From Candidatus Auribacterota bacterium (lineage in GTDB: Bacteria; Auribacterota; JAFGBW01; JAFGJP01), in assembly GCA_016929035.1 (NCBI GenBank), contig JAFGJP010000100.1, positions 1-12,075 on the forward strand: a DNA stretch of 12,075 nucleotides, given 5' to 3'. The translations under genes and the position numbers were made by a program. Every line of letters begins with the position of its first letter. Position 1 is the first letter of the stretch. The notes under the pieces were generated by a model. That model saw only the letters and a program-made list of their open reading frames with translations, had not been told where the DNA came from and did not search any database. This document shows, in pieces, positions 6,551 to 12,075 of this stretch.

Positions 6551-7909
6551 ATGAAGATGCGAAACCTGATTGCGGCTGGAGTTATTTTTGCCGCTGTTCT
6601 CGCCTACATCCTTTTTTTAGAGCCCAGGATCAAAACGACTGATCAGAAAGAGCTTCGAAAGGATAAAGTTTTTGATCTTCCTTTTCCAGGGCACTTTGAA
6701 AAGATCATCTGCCAGAATGTTGCCCTGGAGAAAAAAGAACCCGAGTCGCCATGGAAGATAGTCCATCCCTTTGTTTTTCCCGCTGACGAGACGGAGGTCT
6801 CAGTTCTTGAAGACTCGATCCGCGATCTTTCTTTTGAAAGAAAGTTCAGCACCGGGGAACTTGAGAAAGAAAAAAAAGGAGAAATGGGATTAGATCATAT
6901 CCCTGAAAAGTCACTTTTAACGTTTGTTTACAGGTCTTATGACGGAGAGGAGACCCAGACGCTTCTTGCTTTTGGAAATGATACGCCTGTAGGGAACTCG
7001 TGCTATGTCAAAGTCATTGAAGATGATTCGATCTATATAATAAACAAGGAAATCAAAAGATTATTTGAATCCTTGCCGGAAGAGTTCAGCCGGAAGATGA
7101 TTTTTGAAGGAGCAAGCCTGAACAGCTGTAAGTCGCTTCTTCTGAAAAAGGAAAAAAGAGAAGTCTTTTTTGAAAGGAAGAGCGATAAAGACCATCTGCT
7201 GATAAAGCGCCCGCATAAGGTGTTTATTCATGCGCCTGCTGTCAAAAAGCTGATCTCCCATCTGGGCAGCTTTTCTTTAGATACATTTTATGGAAAAGAC
7301 AAAGATTTTCAGGAAGCCGGACGGATTATCTGGGATAACGGCGAGGAAGCTACGGAGCTAGCCTATGCATGGGACGAAAAATCAGGATCAGCGGCGGCCC
7401 GGCTGAAAGATTATGACGTGACTTTTTCTCTTTCTTCGGAAGCGGTCAAACAGTTGGAAGATGTTTTTGATACCCAGCAGTTCTATTCTCCCAGCATAAC
7501 GCCGTTCAACAATGCGGATGTTCGATCCATTGAATTAAAGATCTATGAGAAAACCGTTTTGCTGAAAAATAATGAAAAAAGATGGAATTATGATGAAAAA
7601 GGGACGAGTTTCCCGTGTCCGTATAAGGCCGAGACTCTTGCAAAAAATCTGCTGCTGATGAAGATCATGGAGTATAAGGAGAAAAAGGACCTTGATACAG
7701 AGGTCAGGGAATACGCCCGTCTTGCCTGCAGCCTTTTTGAAGGGGCTGACAGCGAATACGTCATTGACATCGGGATCGGCAAAAACGGAGAGCTGTACGC
7801 AACTCTTGACCACGAGCTTTACGGAGTGCTTGCAGACGTTGATGTCATGTTCATCAGCAGCCTTTCAAAGGGCCAGGCTATTCCTGAAAAGGAAGATGCT
7901 CCGCAATAA
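6551..7909 (+). CDS. Membrane-anchored DUF4340 protein
   Basis: A 452-residue protein of unknown biochemical function. A single hydrophobic segment (about 5-24, with IAAGVIFAAVLAYILFLEP) should anchor it in the cytoplasmic membrane with the rest outside. The body appears to be three copies of one module, at about 50-180, 192-312 and 325-438. Each starts with a beta strand, then a W- or L-centred strand before a Pro (PWKIVHP at 67-73, HLLIKRP at 215-221, RWNYDEKG at 344-351), then a helix with spaced leucines. This matches the DUF4340 family, often found beside ABC-2 / GldG-type gliding or export transporters, none of which is seen here. It lies 12 bases after dnaK, so it is probably co-transcribed. 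The start has only a weak GCGGA upstream; ATG 6557 is an alternative. Confidence 0.75.
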   Translation: MKMRNLIAAGVIFAAVLAYILFLEPRIKTTDQKELRKDKVFDLPFPGHFEKIICQNVALEKKEPESPWKIVHPFVFPADETEVSVLEDSIRDLSFERKFSTGELEKEKKGEMGLDHIPEKSLLTFVYRSYDGEETQTLLAFGNDTPVGNSCYVKVIEDDSIYIINKEIKRLFESLPEEFSRKMIFEGASLNSCKSLLLKKEKREVFFERKSDKDHLLIKRPHKVFIHAPAVKKLISHLGSFSLDTFYGKDKDFQEAGRIIWDNGEEATELAYAWDEKSGSAAARLKDYDVTFSLSSEAVKQLEDVFDTQQFYSPSITPFNNADVRSIELKIYEKTVLLKNNEKRWNYDEKGTSFPCPYKAETLAKNLLLMKIMEYKEKKDLDTEVREYARLACSLFEGADSEYVIDIGIGKNGELYATLDHELYGVLADVDVMFISSLSKGQAIPEKEDAPQ

Positions 7910-7923
7910 TTAGAGGAAAGATC

Positions 7924-8217
7924 ATGCCGACTTATGAATATCAATGCCTGAAGTGTAAAAAAAAGTTCGAAGTTTTTCAAAGCATCAAAGATGAGCCGTT
8001 AAAAAAGCACCCACGGTGCGGAGGAAAAGTGAAAAGGCTCATCAGCGCAGGGGCGGGTATAATCTTTAAAGGATCAGGTTTCTATCAAACAGATTATAAA
8101 ATGAAATCCTTAAAACCTGCTGAATCCCGGTCTGCTGAAAAAGCAAAGGATGCAGCGCAAACCAAAGAAAAAAAATCAGAGACAAATCCTTCTCCAGACA
8201 GTAAAAATTCCAAATGA
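7924..8217 (+). CDS. FmdB-family zinc ribbon regulatory protein
   Basis: A 97-residue small protein with the FmdB/CxxC_CxxC_SSSS signature: MPTYEYQCLKCKKKFEVFQSI (1-21), then GGKVKRLISAGAGIIFKGSGFYQTDYK (33-59). The first knuckle is C8xxC11. The second is H29xxC32, where most relatives have CPxCGG, so one cysteine is replaced by histidine; this would still bind zinc. The last 35 residues are a charged, Lys/Ser/Ala-rich disordered tail. FmdB was named as a putative regulator in a formamidase cluster, and its general role is unclear. GAGG (7913-7916) supports ATG 7924, and the gene starts 14 bases after the DUF4340 gene, making it the last gene of the rpoZ-grpE-dnaK run. Confidence 0.88.
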   Translation: MPTYEYQCLKCKKKFEVFQSIKDEPLKKHPRCGGKVKRLISAGAGIIFKGSGFYQTDYKMKSLKPAESRSAEKAKDAAQTKEKKSETNPSPDSKNSK

Positions 8218-8222
8218 CTAAT

Positions 8223-8242
8223 GACGATGTCCTTCGTCTTTT
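8223..8242 (+). terminator. Weak candidate terminator after the FmdB gene
   Basis: GACGA (8223-8227) and TCGTC (8234-8238) form a 5-bp stem with a 6-base loop, followed by TTTT. It is correctly placed at the end of the plus-strand gene run, but short. The rest of the convergent gap to 8341 is AT-rich repeat-like sequence. Confidence 0.35.
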
Positions 8243-8278
8243 CTGAAAGCGAATCAAGTGATTTTCTCTGTGGCAGAT

Positions 8279-8310
8279 TTTTTGGATTTGAAATTTTGTT
8301 TTTGGAATTT
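8279..8310. repeat. AT-rich degenerate short repeat in a convergent gap
   Basis: TTTTTGGATTT (8279-8289) recurs as TTTTTGGAATTT (8299-8310), followed by AT-rich filler with ATTAGGGATTAGG. Similar degenerate intergenic repeats occur in several environmental lineages. No coding potential is seen. Confidence 0.35.
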
Positions 8311-8341
8311 ATTAGGGATTAGGAAGTTGTGAGTTGTTAAT

Positions 8342-9334
8342 TTATTCTTCTATGATATGTTCTTCTATCTTGATGCCAAAGTGCCTTCCGCTTTGTTCGG
8401 CCATTGCAAGAACCCTGTCACCCTTTTTCAGCTTGACGACTGAAACAGGTTTGCCACCTGTCTTGACGAGCCTGATAGTCTCCGCGTTCTGAAGAACAAG
8501 TGAAAGAGGACTCTGCCCGATCCTGGCTTCTATGAGCATCATGGGCCTTTTTTCAAGCTTGATGCGGCCCACGATGACTTCCTGCGTTGTCCCGTCATGT
8601 TTCACGACAAGAGCGGAGTCGCCGCTTTTCATTTCGCTAAGATATTTTGTCTTTCCATTCGGAACCTTGATGTAAGCGTGCACGCCGCCTGCGTTGACCC
8701 GGAAAGGCCTCTTTTCAACGTATGGATTATCAATGCTTTCTGAGTGAACAAGAAAAAAGCCTGACGAGGTGTTGCCGACAAGCATGCCTTCGCCTATGGA
8801 GAGATTGGTGGAAGTGTCAATGCAGACCCTGTCTCCCATGCCCAAAGGTCTGACAGATGTGATCTCCGCTTCAGAAAGCTGCAGCTTTTCCGAGGCGGAA
8901 AAGATCAATGAGGATGTTTTTTTGATTTCTGAAAGGTTGTCTGTCTTGAGAAGAACGCCGTCTGTCCCCTTTTCAAGGATCGAGAGAGCCGTTGCGGCGT
9001 CTTCAGAGCTTTTCACCTTTGCAATGAGGCGGCCTCGCTGAGCAATAAGGTTTTCAAGAGGGATGATGGTCCAGTCGCTCGTTTCCACCACAAGCCACCT
9101 GTCTCTGGGAGCGCGTGCGGCTTTGAGCTCATCCTCCTTGGAGTTGATCGTGATAAACTCGATATCCCTGTTCATCTGTATATCGCCATCTTCAGCGATC
9201 GTTTCTACGACGCCCAGCTCTTTCACCTTCCCGGAACAGCCTTTTTCGACAAAAATAGCATGCGCGCCGCTTTCTATGGCCGTTGTGACGACTTCCTTAT
9301 TAAAGGGTATGGCTTCGACAAAAAAATTTTTCAT
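8342..9334 (-). CDS. aroB': 3-dehydroquinate synthase II (archaeal type)
   Basis: A 330-residue enzyme of the DHQS-II family (MJ1249 type). It oxidatively deaminates and cyclises 2-amino-3,7-dideoxy-D-threo-hept-6-ulosonate to 3-dehydroquinate using NAD. It is unrelated to the ordinary AroB. Family traits are the MGDRVCIDTSTNLSIGEGMLVGNTSSGFFLVHSES segment (166-200), the PFRVNAGGVHAYI block (210-222) and the KYLSEMKSGDSALVV strand pair (230-244). The start ATG shares its first base with the stop of the preceding aldolase gene (TAATG), so translation is probably coupled; no strong Shine-Dalgarno is present. Some bacteria use this pair for aromatic amino acids; in Streptomyces, GriH/GriI relatives make 3-amino-4-hydroxybenzoate, so the end product should be verified. 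Confidence 0.9.
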   Translation of the reverse strand: MKNFFVEAIPFNKEVVTTAIESGAHAIFVEKGCSGKVKELGVVETIAEDGDIQMNRDIEFITINSKEDELKAARAPRDRWLVVETSDWTIIPLENLIAQRGRLIAKVKSSEDAATALSILEKGTDGVLLKTDNLSEIKKTSSLIFSASEKLQLSEAEITSVRPLGMGDRVCIDTSTNLSIGEGMLVGNTSSGFFLVHSESIDNPYVEKRPFRVNAGGVHAYIKVPNGKTKYLSEMKSGDSALVVKHDGTTQEVIVGRIKLEKRPMMLIEARIGQSPLSLVLQNAETIRLVKTGGKPVSVVKLKKGDRVLAMAEQSGRHFGIKIEEHIIEE

Positions 9335-10125
9335 TATTCGAGAACTTTTTTCGCTTTTTCAACGCTGTAGTCATGATGCACGATATTATAGATCGCGCGT
9401 GTCATTTTTTCAGGAGCTATGTGCTGGAACGCGTTTCGTCCGATCGAAGCGCCGCCTGCTCCGGCGTCCATCGCTCCGCGGATCATTTCAAGGATCTGTT
9501 CATCGGTCTCTGTTTTTTCTCCTCCGGCAATGACAACCGGGACAGGGCATCCTTTGACGACTTCTTCAAAGGTTTCCGCTGATCCTGTGTAATTGACTTT
9601 AACGATATCAGCGCCAAGCTCAGCGCCCACTCTGGCCGCATGCTTGACAACACCAACTTCAAACTCATTCTCTATATGGGGGCCTCGCGTGTACATCATG
9701 GCGATAAGAGGCATGCCCCAATCCATGCATTTCTGGGAAACAAATCCAAAATCCCTGAGCATTTCCTTTTCATTGTTGGCCCCGAGGTTAATATGGATGG
9801 AGACAGCATCAGCCCCGAGTTTTATCGCTTCTTCAACGGTACAGATTAGCGCTTTGGAATGGGGATCCTGGCTAAGCGAGGTGCTGGCGGAGAGATGAAG
9901 AATAAGGCCGATGTCTTTTCCGCTTCTTCTGTGACCGCTTAAGACATTGCCCTTGTGAAGGATGATCCCGTTGGCCCCGCCTTCAGATATTTTATCTATC
10001 GTATCCCTGAGATTTTCAATACCAAGAATCGGCCCAACGGTAACGCCGTGATCCATAGGGACGATGACGGTCTTTCGATTGTTTCTGTTGATAATTCGTT
10101 CCAGTCGGATAGCTTTCCCAATCAT
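9334..10125 (-). CDS. aroA': 2-amino-3,7-dideoxy-D-threo-hept-6-ulosonate synthase (class I aldolase)
   Basis: A 263-residue TIM-barrel aldolase of the DhnA/FbaB family, matching archaeal ADH synthase (MJ0400 type). It joins aspartate semialdehyde to a sugar phosphate donor such as 6-deoxy-5-ketofructose phosphate. Visible catalytic positions are the Asp of PMDHG (D25), the Tyr of AMMYTRG (Y145) and the Schiff-base Lys of DIVKVNYTG (K176); the GGEK and GGASIGRN phosphate-binding loops follow. The ATG at 10125 is chosen because GGAG (10134-10137) is 8 bases upstream. An in-frame TTG at 10131 is only 2 bases from that site. Plain fructose-bisphosphate aldolase activity is an alternative, but the coupled DHQS-II gene argues for ADH synthase. 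Confidence 0.88.
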   Translation of the reverse strand: MIGKAIRLERIINRNNRKTVIVPMDHGVTVGPILGIENLRDTIDKISEGGANGIILHKGNVLSGHRRSGKDIGLILHLSASTSLSQDPHSKALICTVEEAIKLGADAVSIHINLGANNEKEMLRDFGFVSQKCMDWGMPLIAMMYTRGPHIENEFEVGVVKHAARVGAELGADIVKVNYTGSAETFEEVVKGCPVPVVIAGGEKTETDEQILEMIRGAMDAGAGGASIGRNAFQHIAPEKMTRAIYNIVHHDYSVEKAKKVLE

Positions 10126-10147
10126 ACCCAAAACTCCTTTATTTTAT

Positions 10148-10159
10148 TGGCATCTGCCA
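10148..10159. promoter_or_regulatory. TGGCA-TC-TGCCA palindrome in the leader of the aroA'-aroB' operon
   Basis: A perfect 5-bp inverted repeat with a 2-base centre lies about 6 to 17 bases downstream of the expected start of the minus-strand transcript. It could be a repressor operator or a tiny hairpin. No matching copy is seen at other promoters in the window. Confidence 0.3.
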
Positions 10160-10171
10160 TGAAAGAAATTC

Positions 10172-10200
10172 ATTATATATTACTCTCTGAGTATGTCCAA
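10172..10200 (-). promoter_or_regulatory. Sigma-70 promoter of the aroA'-aroB' operon
   Basis: Read on the minus strand, TTGGAC (10200-10195) and TATAAT (10177-10172) are separated by 17 bases. The start would be near 10165, giving a leader of about 40 bases before the ATG at 10125. Confidence 0.7.
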
Positions 10201-10216
10201 TATTTTTTTCTCGAGC

Positions 10217-10259
10217 AGGCGGTCTTCAGGACCATGATTTCGACCTCCAAAAGACGCCT
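10217..10259. repeat. Inverted repeat between two divergent promoters
   Basis: AGGCGGTCTT (10217-10226) is the inverse of AAGACGCCT (10251-10259) apart from one extra G. A nested GGTC-TTCAG-GACC (10221-10233) overlaps the left arm. It lies exactly between the -35 boxes of the divergent promoters at 10195-10200 and 10270-10275, so it is a candidate shared control site. No T-run follows on either strand. Confidence 0.3.
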
Positions 10260-10269
10260 AAATTACAGT

Positions 10270-10297
10270 TTGAAAAAGAATATCCTTTGGTTATAAT
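10270..10297 (+). promoter_or_regulatory. Sigma-70 promoter placed for a leaderless transcript
   Basis: TTGAAA (10270-10275) and TATAAT (10292-10297) are spaced by 16 bases. The -10 box ends six bases before the ATG at 10304, so transcription should start at or next to that ATG. Confidence 0.6.
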
Positions 10298-10303
10298 TTT
10301 TTT

Positions 10304-10639
10304 ATGGACTATATACAGAAGGAATACATTGAGTGCCGCTACTGTCATCAGAAGGCGCCGCTGAAGACCATGCCTGTTTATGACGACGGCTTTAATAAAG
10401 TCGGCGAAAAATATCTCTGTGGTTTTTGCAAGAAAGAATACGAAAAAGACGACATCCCGTTTGTGAAGCAGAAAAAGCCCGAAAGGGAAGGAAGGACAGT
10501 AGACGAAACATGCGACAACTGCGATTATTTTGTGAAAAATATTTTTCAGCAGAAATGCACATGCAAAGATGAATTTGTCAATGTCTACGATTCTTGCGAA
10601 AATTTTGTTCCCAGGAAAAAGAAAAAGACCCTGCCTTAG
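10304..10639 (+). CDS. Small cysteine-rich, probably zinc-binding protein
   Basis: A 111-residue soluble protein I do not recognise as a named family. It has two cysteine modules. The first, C11xxC14 and C39xxC42, is a classic zinc ribbon spacing. The second, C70xxC73, C85xC87 and C98, is embedded in CDNCDYFV and DSCENFVPR, a pattern seen in small uncharacterised metal-binding domains. A Lys/Glu-rich linker separates them, and a basic tail (RKKKK) ends the protein. No membrane segment is present. There is no Shine-Dalgarno before ATG 10304, and a TATAAT box ends six bases upstream, so the mRNA is probably leaderless. The next Met (M23) would lose C11xxC14. It may bind nucleic acid or a partner protein, but nothing here proves that. 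Confidence 0.7.
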   Translation: MDYIQKEYIECRYCHQKAPLKTMPVYDDGFNKVGEKYLCGFCKKEYEKDDIPFVKQKKPEREGRTVDETCDNCDYFVKNIFQQKCTCKDEFVNVYDSCENFVPRKKKKTLP

Positions 10640-10643
10640 TAAA

Positions 10644-10671
10644 ATCAAAAATCAAATATCAAAAATCAAAA
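10644..10671. repeat. Four tandem 7-mers (ATCAAAA)
   Basis: Units start at 10644, 10651, 10658 and 10665 with the sequence ATCAAAA; the second has a final T. There is no spacer, so this is a simple tandem repeat, not CRISPR. It directly follows the cysteine-rich gene. Confidence 0.7.
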
Positions 10672-10733
10672 AGAAAAGCGTTTTTCATGATACCTGTAAA
10701 ATCCTCATAACAGCCTCAAATTTCAGGAATTGG

Positions 10734-10761
10734 TTGATTTTCAAATTCTTTTTGATATACT
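10734..10761 (+). promoter_or_regulatory. Candidate promoter of the duplicated membrane protein gene
   Basis: TTGATT (10734-10739) and TATACT (10756-10761) are separated by 16 bases, with the expected start near 10768 and an AAAGGGGG ribosome binding site at 10783-10790. Confidence 0.5.
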
Positions 10762-10795
10762 AAAAAATAACAGCAGTCGCCAAAAGGGGGCTGAA

Positions 10796-11413
10796 ATGAA
10801 AATATTTTTTAGTATTCTTATCGAAAGTTCAGAGTATTTCACTCTCATTGCCGGCGCCTGCGGGATGGCGCTCTTTATCATTATGCTTTTAACTCTCGAT
10901 TTCCTCAGAGAGATTGGAAAGCTTTTTAACCGCCAGTATTCAGTCAAAGATATTGAAAAGACGATCAATAAAAGAACAGACATCGAGCATTTTGTCTACG
11001 CGCGTTCAAAAATTCTGGGGATTGCGATCTTTTTAGCTTCTTTTTACGTTCTTGTTTTTTTGATCTTTAATCTTGACCTGGAGAAGATTTTAAGCCTTAT
11101 CAATATCAAGCAAACGCTTCGGCCGTTCGTTCTTGCCCTTATTCAGACAGCCAAGCTCTTCACGATACTGAGCATAACCTTTTCAATATTTTTTGGCATC
11201 GTCCTTATTTTTGATAGAAGTTCTGCTGAGAAGATGAGCAATTTTTTTAACTCCTGGTACAGCACGGAAGAGCTTGAAGAAAAGCTGGATGAAACAATAC
11301 TCAAAGATACGGACACCATCTGCTTCCTCCATAACAGGCTTATTGGATGCCTTGGATTTTTAGCCTCTCTTTTTCTTTTTGGGATGGCTCTTTTCAACCT
11401 GCTCAGCCGGTAG
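10796..11413 (+). CDS. Four-helix membrane protein with internal duplication, function unknown
   Basis: A 205-residue integral membrane protein that I cannot assign to a family. Four hydrophobic segments are visible (about 14-34, 73-93, 119-139, 182-203). The two halves are diverged copies. In the first, FNRQYSVKDIEK (44-55) leads to a helix with FLASFYVLVFLIFNL (79-93). In the second, FNSWYSTEELEE (151-162) leads to FLASLFLFGMALFNL (188-202). Each unit is therefore helix, cytosolic or periplasmic amphipathic loop with YS-(x)-(E/D)-(E/L)-E, then helix. AAAGGGGG (10783-10790) precedes ATG 10796. An in-frame ATG at 10730 lies upstream of the promoter and is rejected. There is no signal peptide and no catalytic motif. 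It may be a small channel or a sensor. Confidence 0.75.
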   Translation: MKIFFSILIESSEYFTLIAGACGMALFIIMLLTLDFLREIGKLFNRQYSVKDIEKTINKRTDIEHFVYARSKILGIAIFLASFYVLVFLIFNLDLEKILSLINIKQTLRPFVLALIQTAKLFTILSITFSIFFGIVLIFDRSSAEKMSNFFNSWYSTEELEEKLDETILKDTDTICFLHNRLIGCLGFLASLFLFGMALFNLLSR

Positions 11414-11481
11414 TGAATCAAGAAGTAACTGATAAAAGATACTCACCACAGAGATTACAGAAAAAGCAGGACATCAGATTA

Positions 11482-11544
11482 CCAGGATATCAGGGAAAAA
11501 ACATGATAACATGATATCCTGATGCCCACAGCCTGATACCCTGG
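11482..11544. repeat. Inverted-repeat cluster in a convergent gap
   Basis: CCAGGATATCAGG (11482-11494) has two alternative inverted partners. TGATATCCTG (11512-11521) is perfect over 10 bases with CAGGATATCA. CCTGATACCCTGG (11532-11544) matches 12 of 13. Either fold could end transcripts from both sides, though no long T-run follows. The sequence just upstream, CACCACAGAGATTACAG (from about 11444), resembles common intergenic repeat debris. Nothing in 11414-11591 looks coding. Confidence 0.5.
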
Positions 11545-11591
11545 CAACCAAAATTTTATAATCCAGATTTTAAGTAGCTTGATTCCTTATG

Positions 11592-12075
11592 TCAGATAAG
11601 GTCTATCAAAAGCGGATAAAATAACCTTTTCAGGAGGTACATAAAGAGAAGAGCGCAGCATATGAAAACAACAGTCAGAATATCCCACTCGCCTATAACG
11701 AGTCCCAGAGCAACGCCAGCAGCAGGAGGGTGTTCCGTATCTGTGACCACCATGATAAAAATGGCCAGCCCAACCGCAAAAGCTCCCCAGAAGATTGACG
11801 ACATCCTGAATGTTGTCAGAATAGAAGAAAAGAAAGAAAGCTCAGAAAGAAAATAGCAGATAATGCCGACAGTCATCCCGACAAAATAGCCGCCAAAAAG
11901 CCTTCTTGGGGTTGATGAATACCACTTGGGCCGGGTGAAAACAATGAAAGACGTTGCACCGAGAGAAGCGATAACGGCTGAGTGCGTAAGGGCGTTGATA
12001 AAAAAGAGTACTGTCAGAAAAAAGAAGGTTGCCAATCCGCATTGGAAAATGTACCGGCCGATGTGGTGCTTAAAT
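11592..12075 (-). CDS. HPP-family membrane protein (5' end outside the window)
   Basis: At least 161 codons of an HPP-family integral membrane protein are present, with the frame open to the window edge; the true start lies beyond 12075. Family signs are SLGATSFIVFTRPKWYSSTPRRLFGGYFVG, corresponding to the GAS...P...PR..GG block, and TDTEHPPAAGVALG, which contains the naming HPP motif in the last third. Four hydrophobic segments fit the usual four-helix fold. In some plants and cyanobacteria HPP proteins have been linked to nitrite transport; the role here is not inferable. A TTG at 12035 could serve as a start but would remove conserved upstream sequence, and no ribosome binding site supports it. 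It is convergent with the duplicated membrane protein gene. Confidence 0.85.
   Translation of the reverse strand, partial: FKHHIGRYIFQCGLATFFFLTVLFFINALTHSAVIASLGATSFIVFTRPKWYSSTPRRLFGGYFVGMTVGIICYFLSELSFFSSILTTFRMSSIFWGAFAVGLAIFIMVVTDTEHPPAAGVALGLVIGEWDILTVVFICCALLFMYLLKRLFYPLLIDLI

Noticed and set aside
9063..9533. Plus-strand open frame across the DHQS-II/aldolase junction
   Set aside because: It is antisense to two well-supported enzymes, rich in Ser/Arg with no motif, and has no ribosome binding site.
10126..10131. TTG start for the aldolase
   Set aside because: Only two bases separate it from the GGAG at 10134-10137; ATG 10125 has correct spacing.
10148..10159. TGGCATCTGCC as a second sigma-54 promoter
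   Set aside because: It lacks a TTGC at the required spacing; the match comes from the palindrome.
10644..10671. CRISPR array
   Set aside because: The repeat unit is 7 bases and directly tandem with no spacers, and no cas gene is nearby.
11585..11601. CCTTAT-GTCAG-ATAAGG hairpin as terminator of the HPP gene
   Set aside because: It overlaps the stop codon and neither strand has a T-run after it.
12033..12035. TTG as the true start of the HPP protein
   Set aside because: The frame stays open to the window edge and the upstream residues look like part of the first helix, so the start is beyond 12075.

Overview
The window is a bacterial chromosomal segment of moderate GC content, with AT-rich intergenic pockets. 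It probably comes from an uncultivated anaerobic or deep-branching lineage such as Omnitrophota, Desulfobacterota or Nitrospirota. That placement is inferred from three things: a FeeM/exosortase-associated type acyltransferase, an archaeal-type aromatic precursor gene pair, and intergenic short-repeat debris. No 16S rRNA or other decisive marker is present.

Layout. (1) Positions 1-1367: a GNAT/N-acyl-amino-acid-synthase-like acyltransferase, preceded by a near-consensus sigma-70 promoter and a 68-nt hairpin that buries its ribosome binding site, then a half-size TSUP (TauE/SafE) membrane protein. (2) Positions 1368-8217: a block of chaperones and associated genes on the + strand. groES-groEL follow a sigma-54 type (-24/-12) promoter with an upstream dyad. 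Two hairpins come next, then rpoZ-grpE-dnaK, a membrane-anchored DUF4340 protein and an FmdB-type zinc ribbon, all tightly spaced and probably one transcription unit. No CIRCE element is visible, and neither hrcA nor dnaJ lies in the window.

(3) Positions 8342-10200, minus strand: a two-gene operon with its own promoter. It encodes an ADH-synthase-type class I aldolase (aroA'-like) and a 3-dehydroquinate synthase II (aroB'-like), joined by a TAATG stop/start overlap. Together they would make 3-dehydroquinate from aspartate semialdehyde and a sugar phosphate, bypassing AroG/AroB. (4) Positions 10270-11413, plus strand: a cysteine-rich probable zinc protein that looks leaderless, then a four-helix membrane protein built from two diverged copies of one two-helix unit. 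(5) Positions 11414-12075: a convergent gap with inverted-repeat debris, then the 3' part of an HPP-family membrane protein on the minus strand, which runs off the window edge.

Most genes are housekeeping. The unusual content is in regulation (sigma-54 control of groESL, the SD-sequestering hairpin, the leaderless gene), in the archaeal-type shikimate entry, and in two poorly characterised proteins with internal duplications. I found no CRISPR array, transposase, tRNA, rRNA or phage gene.
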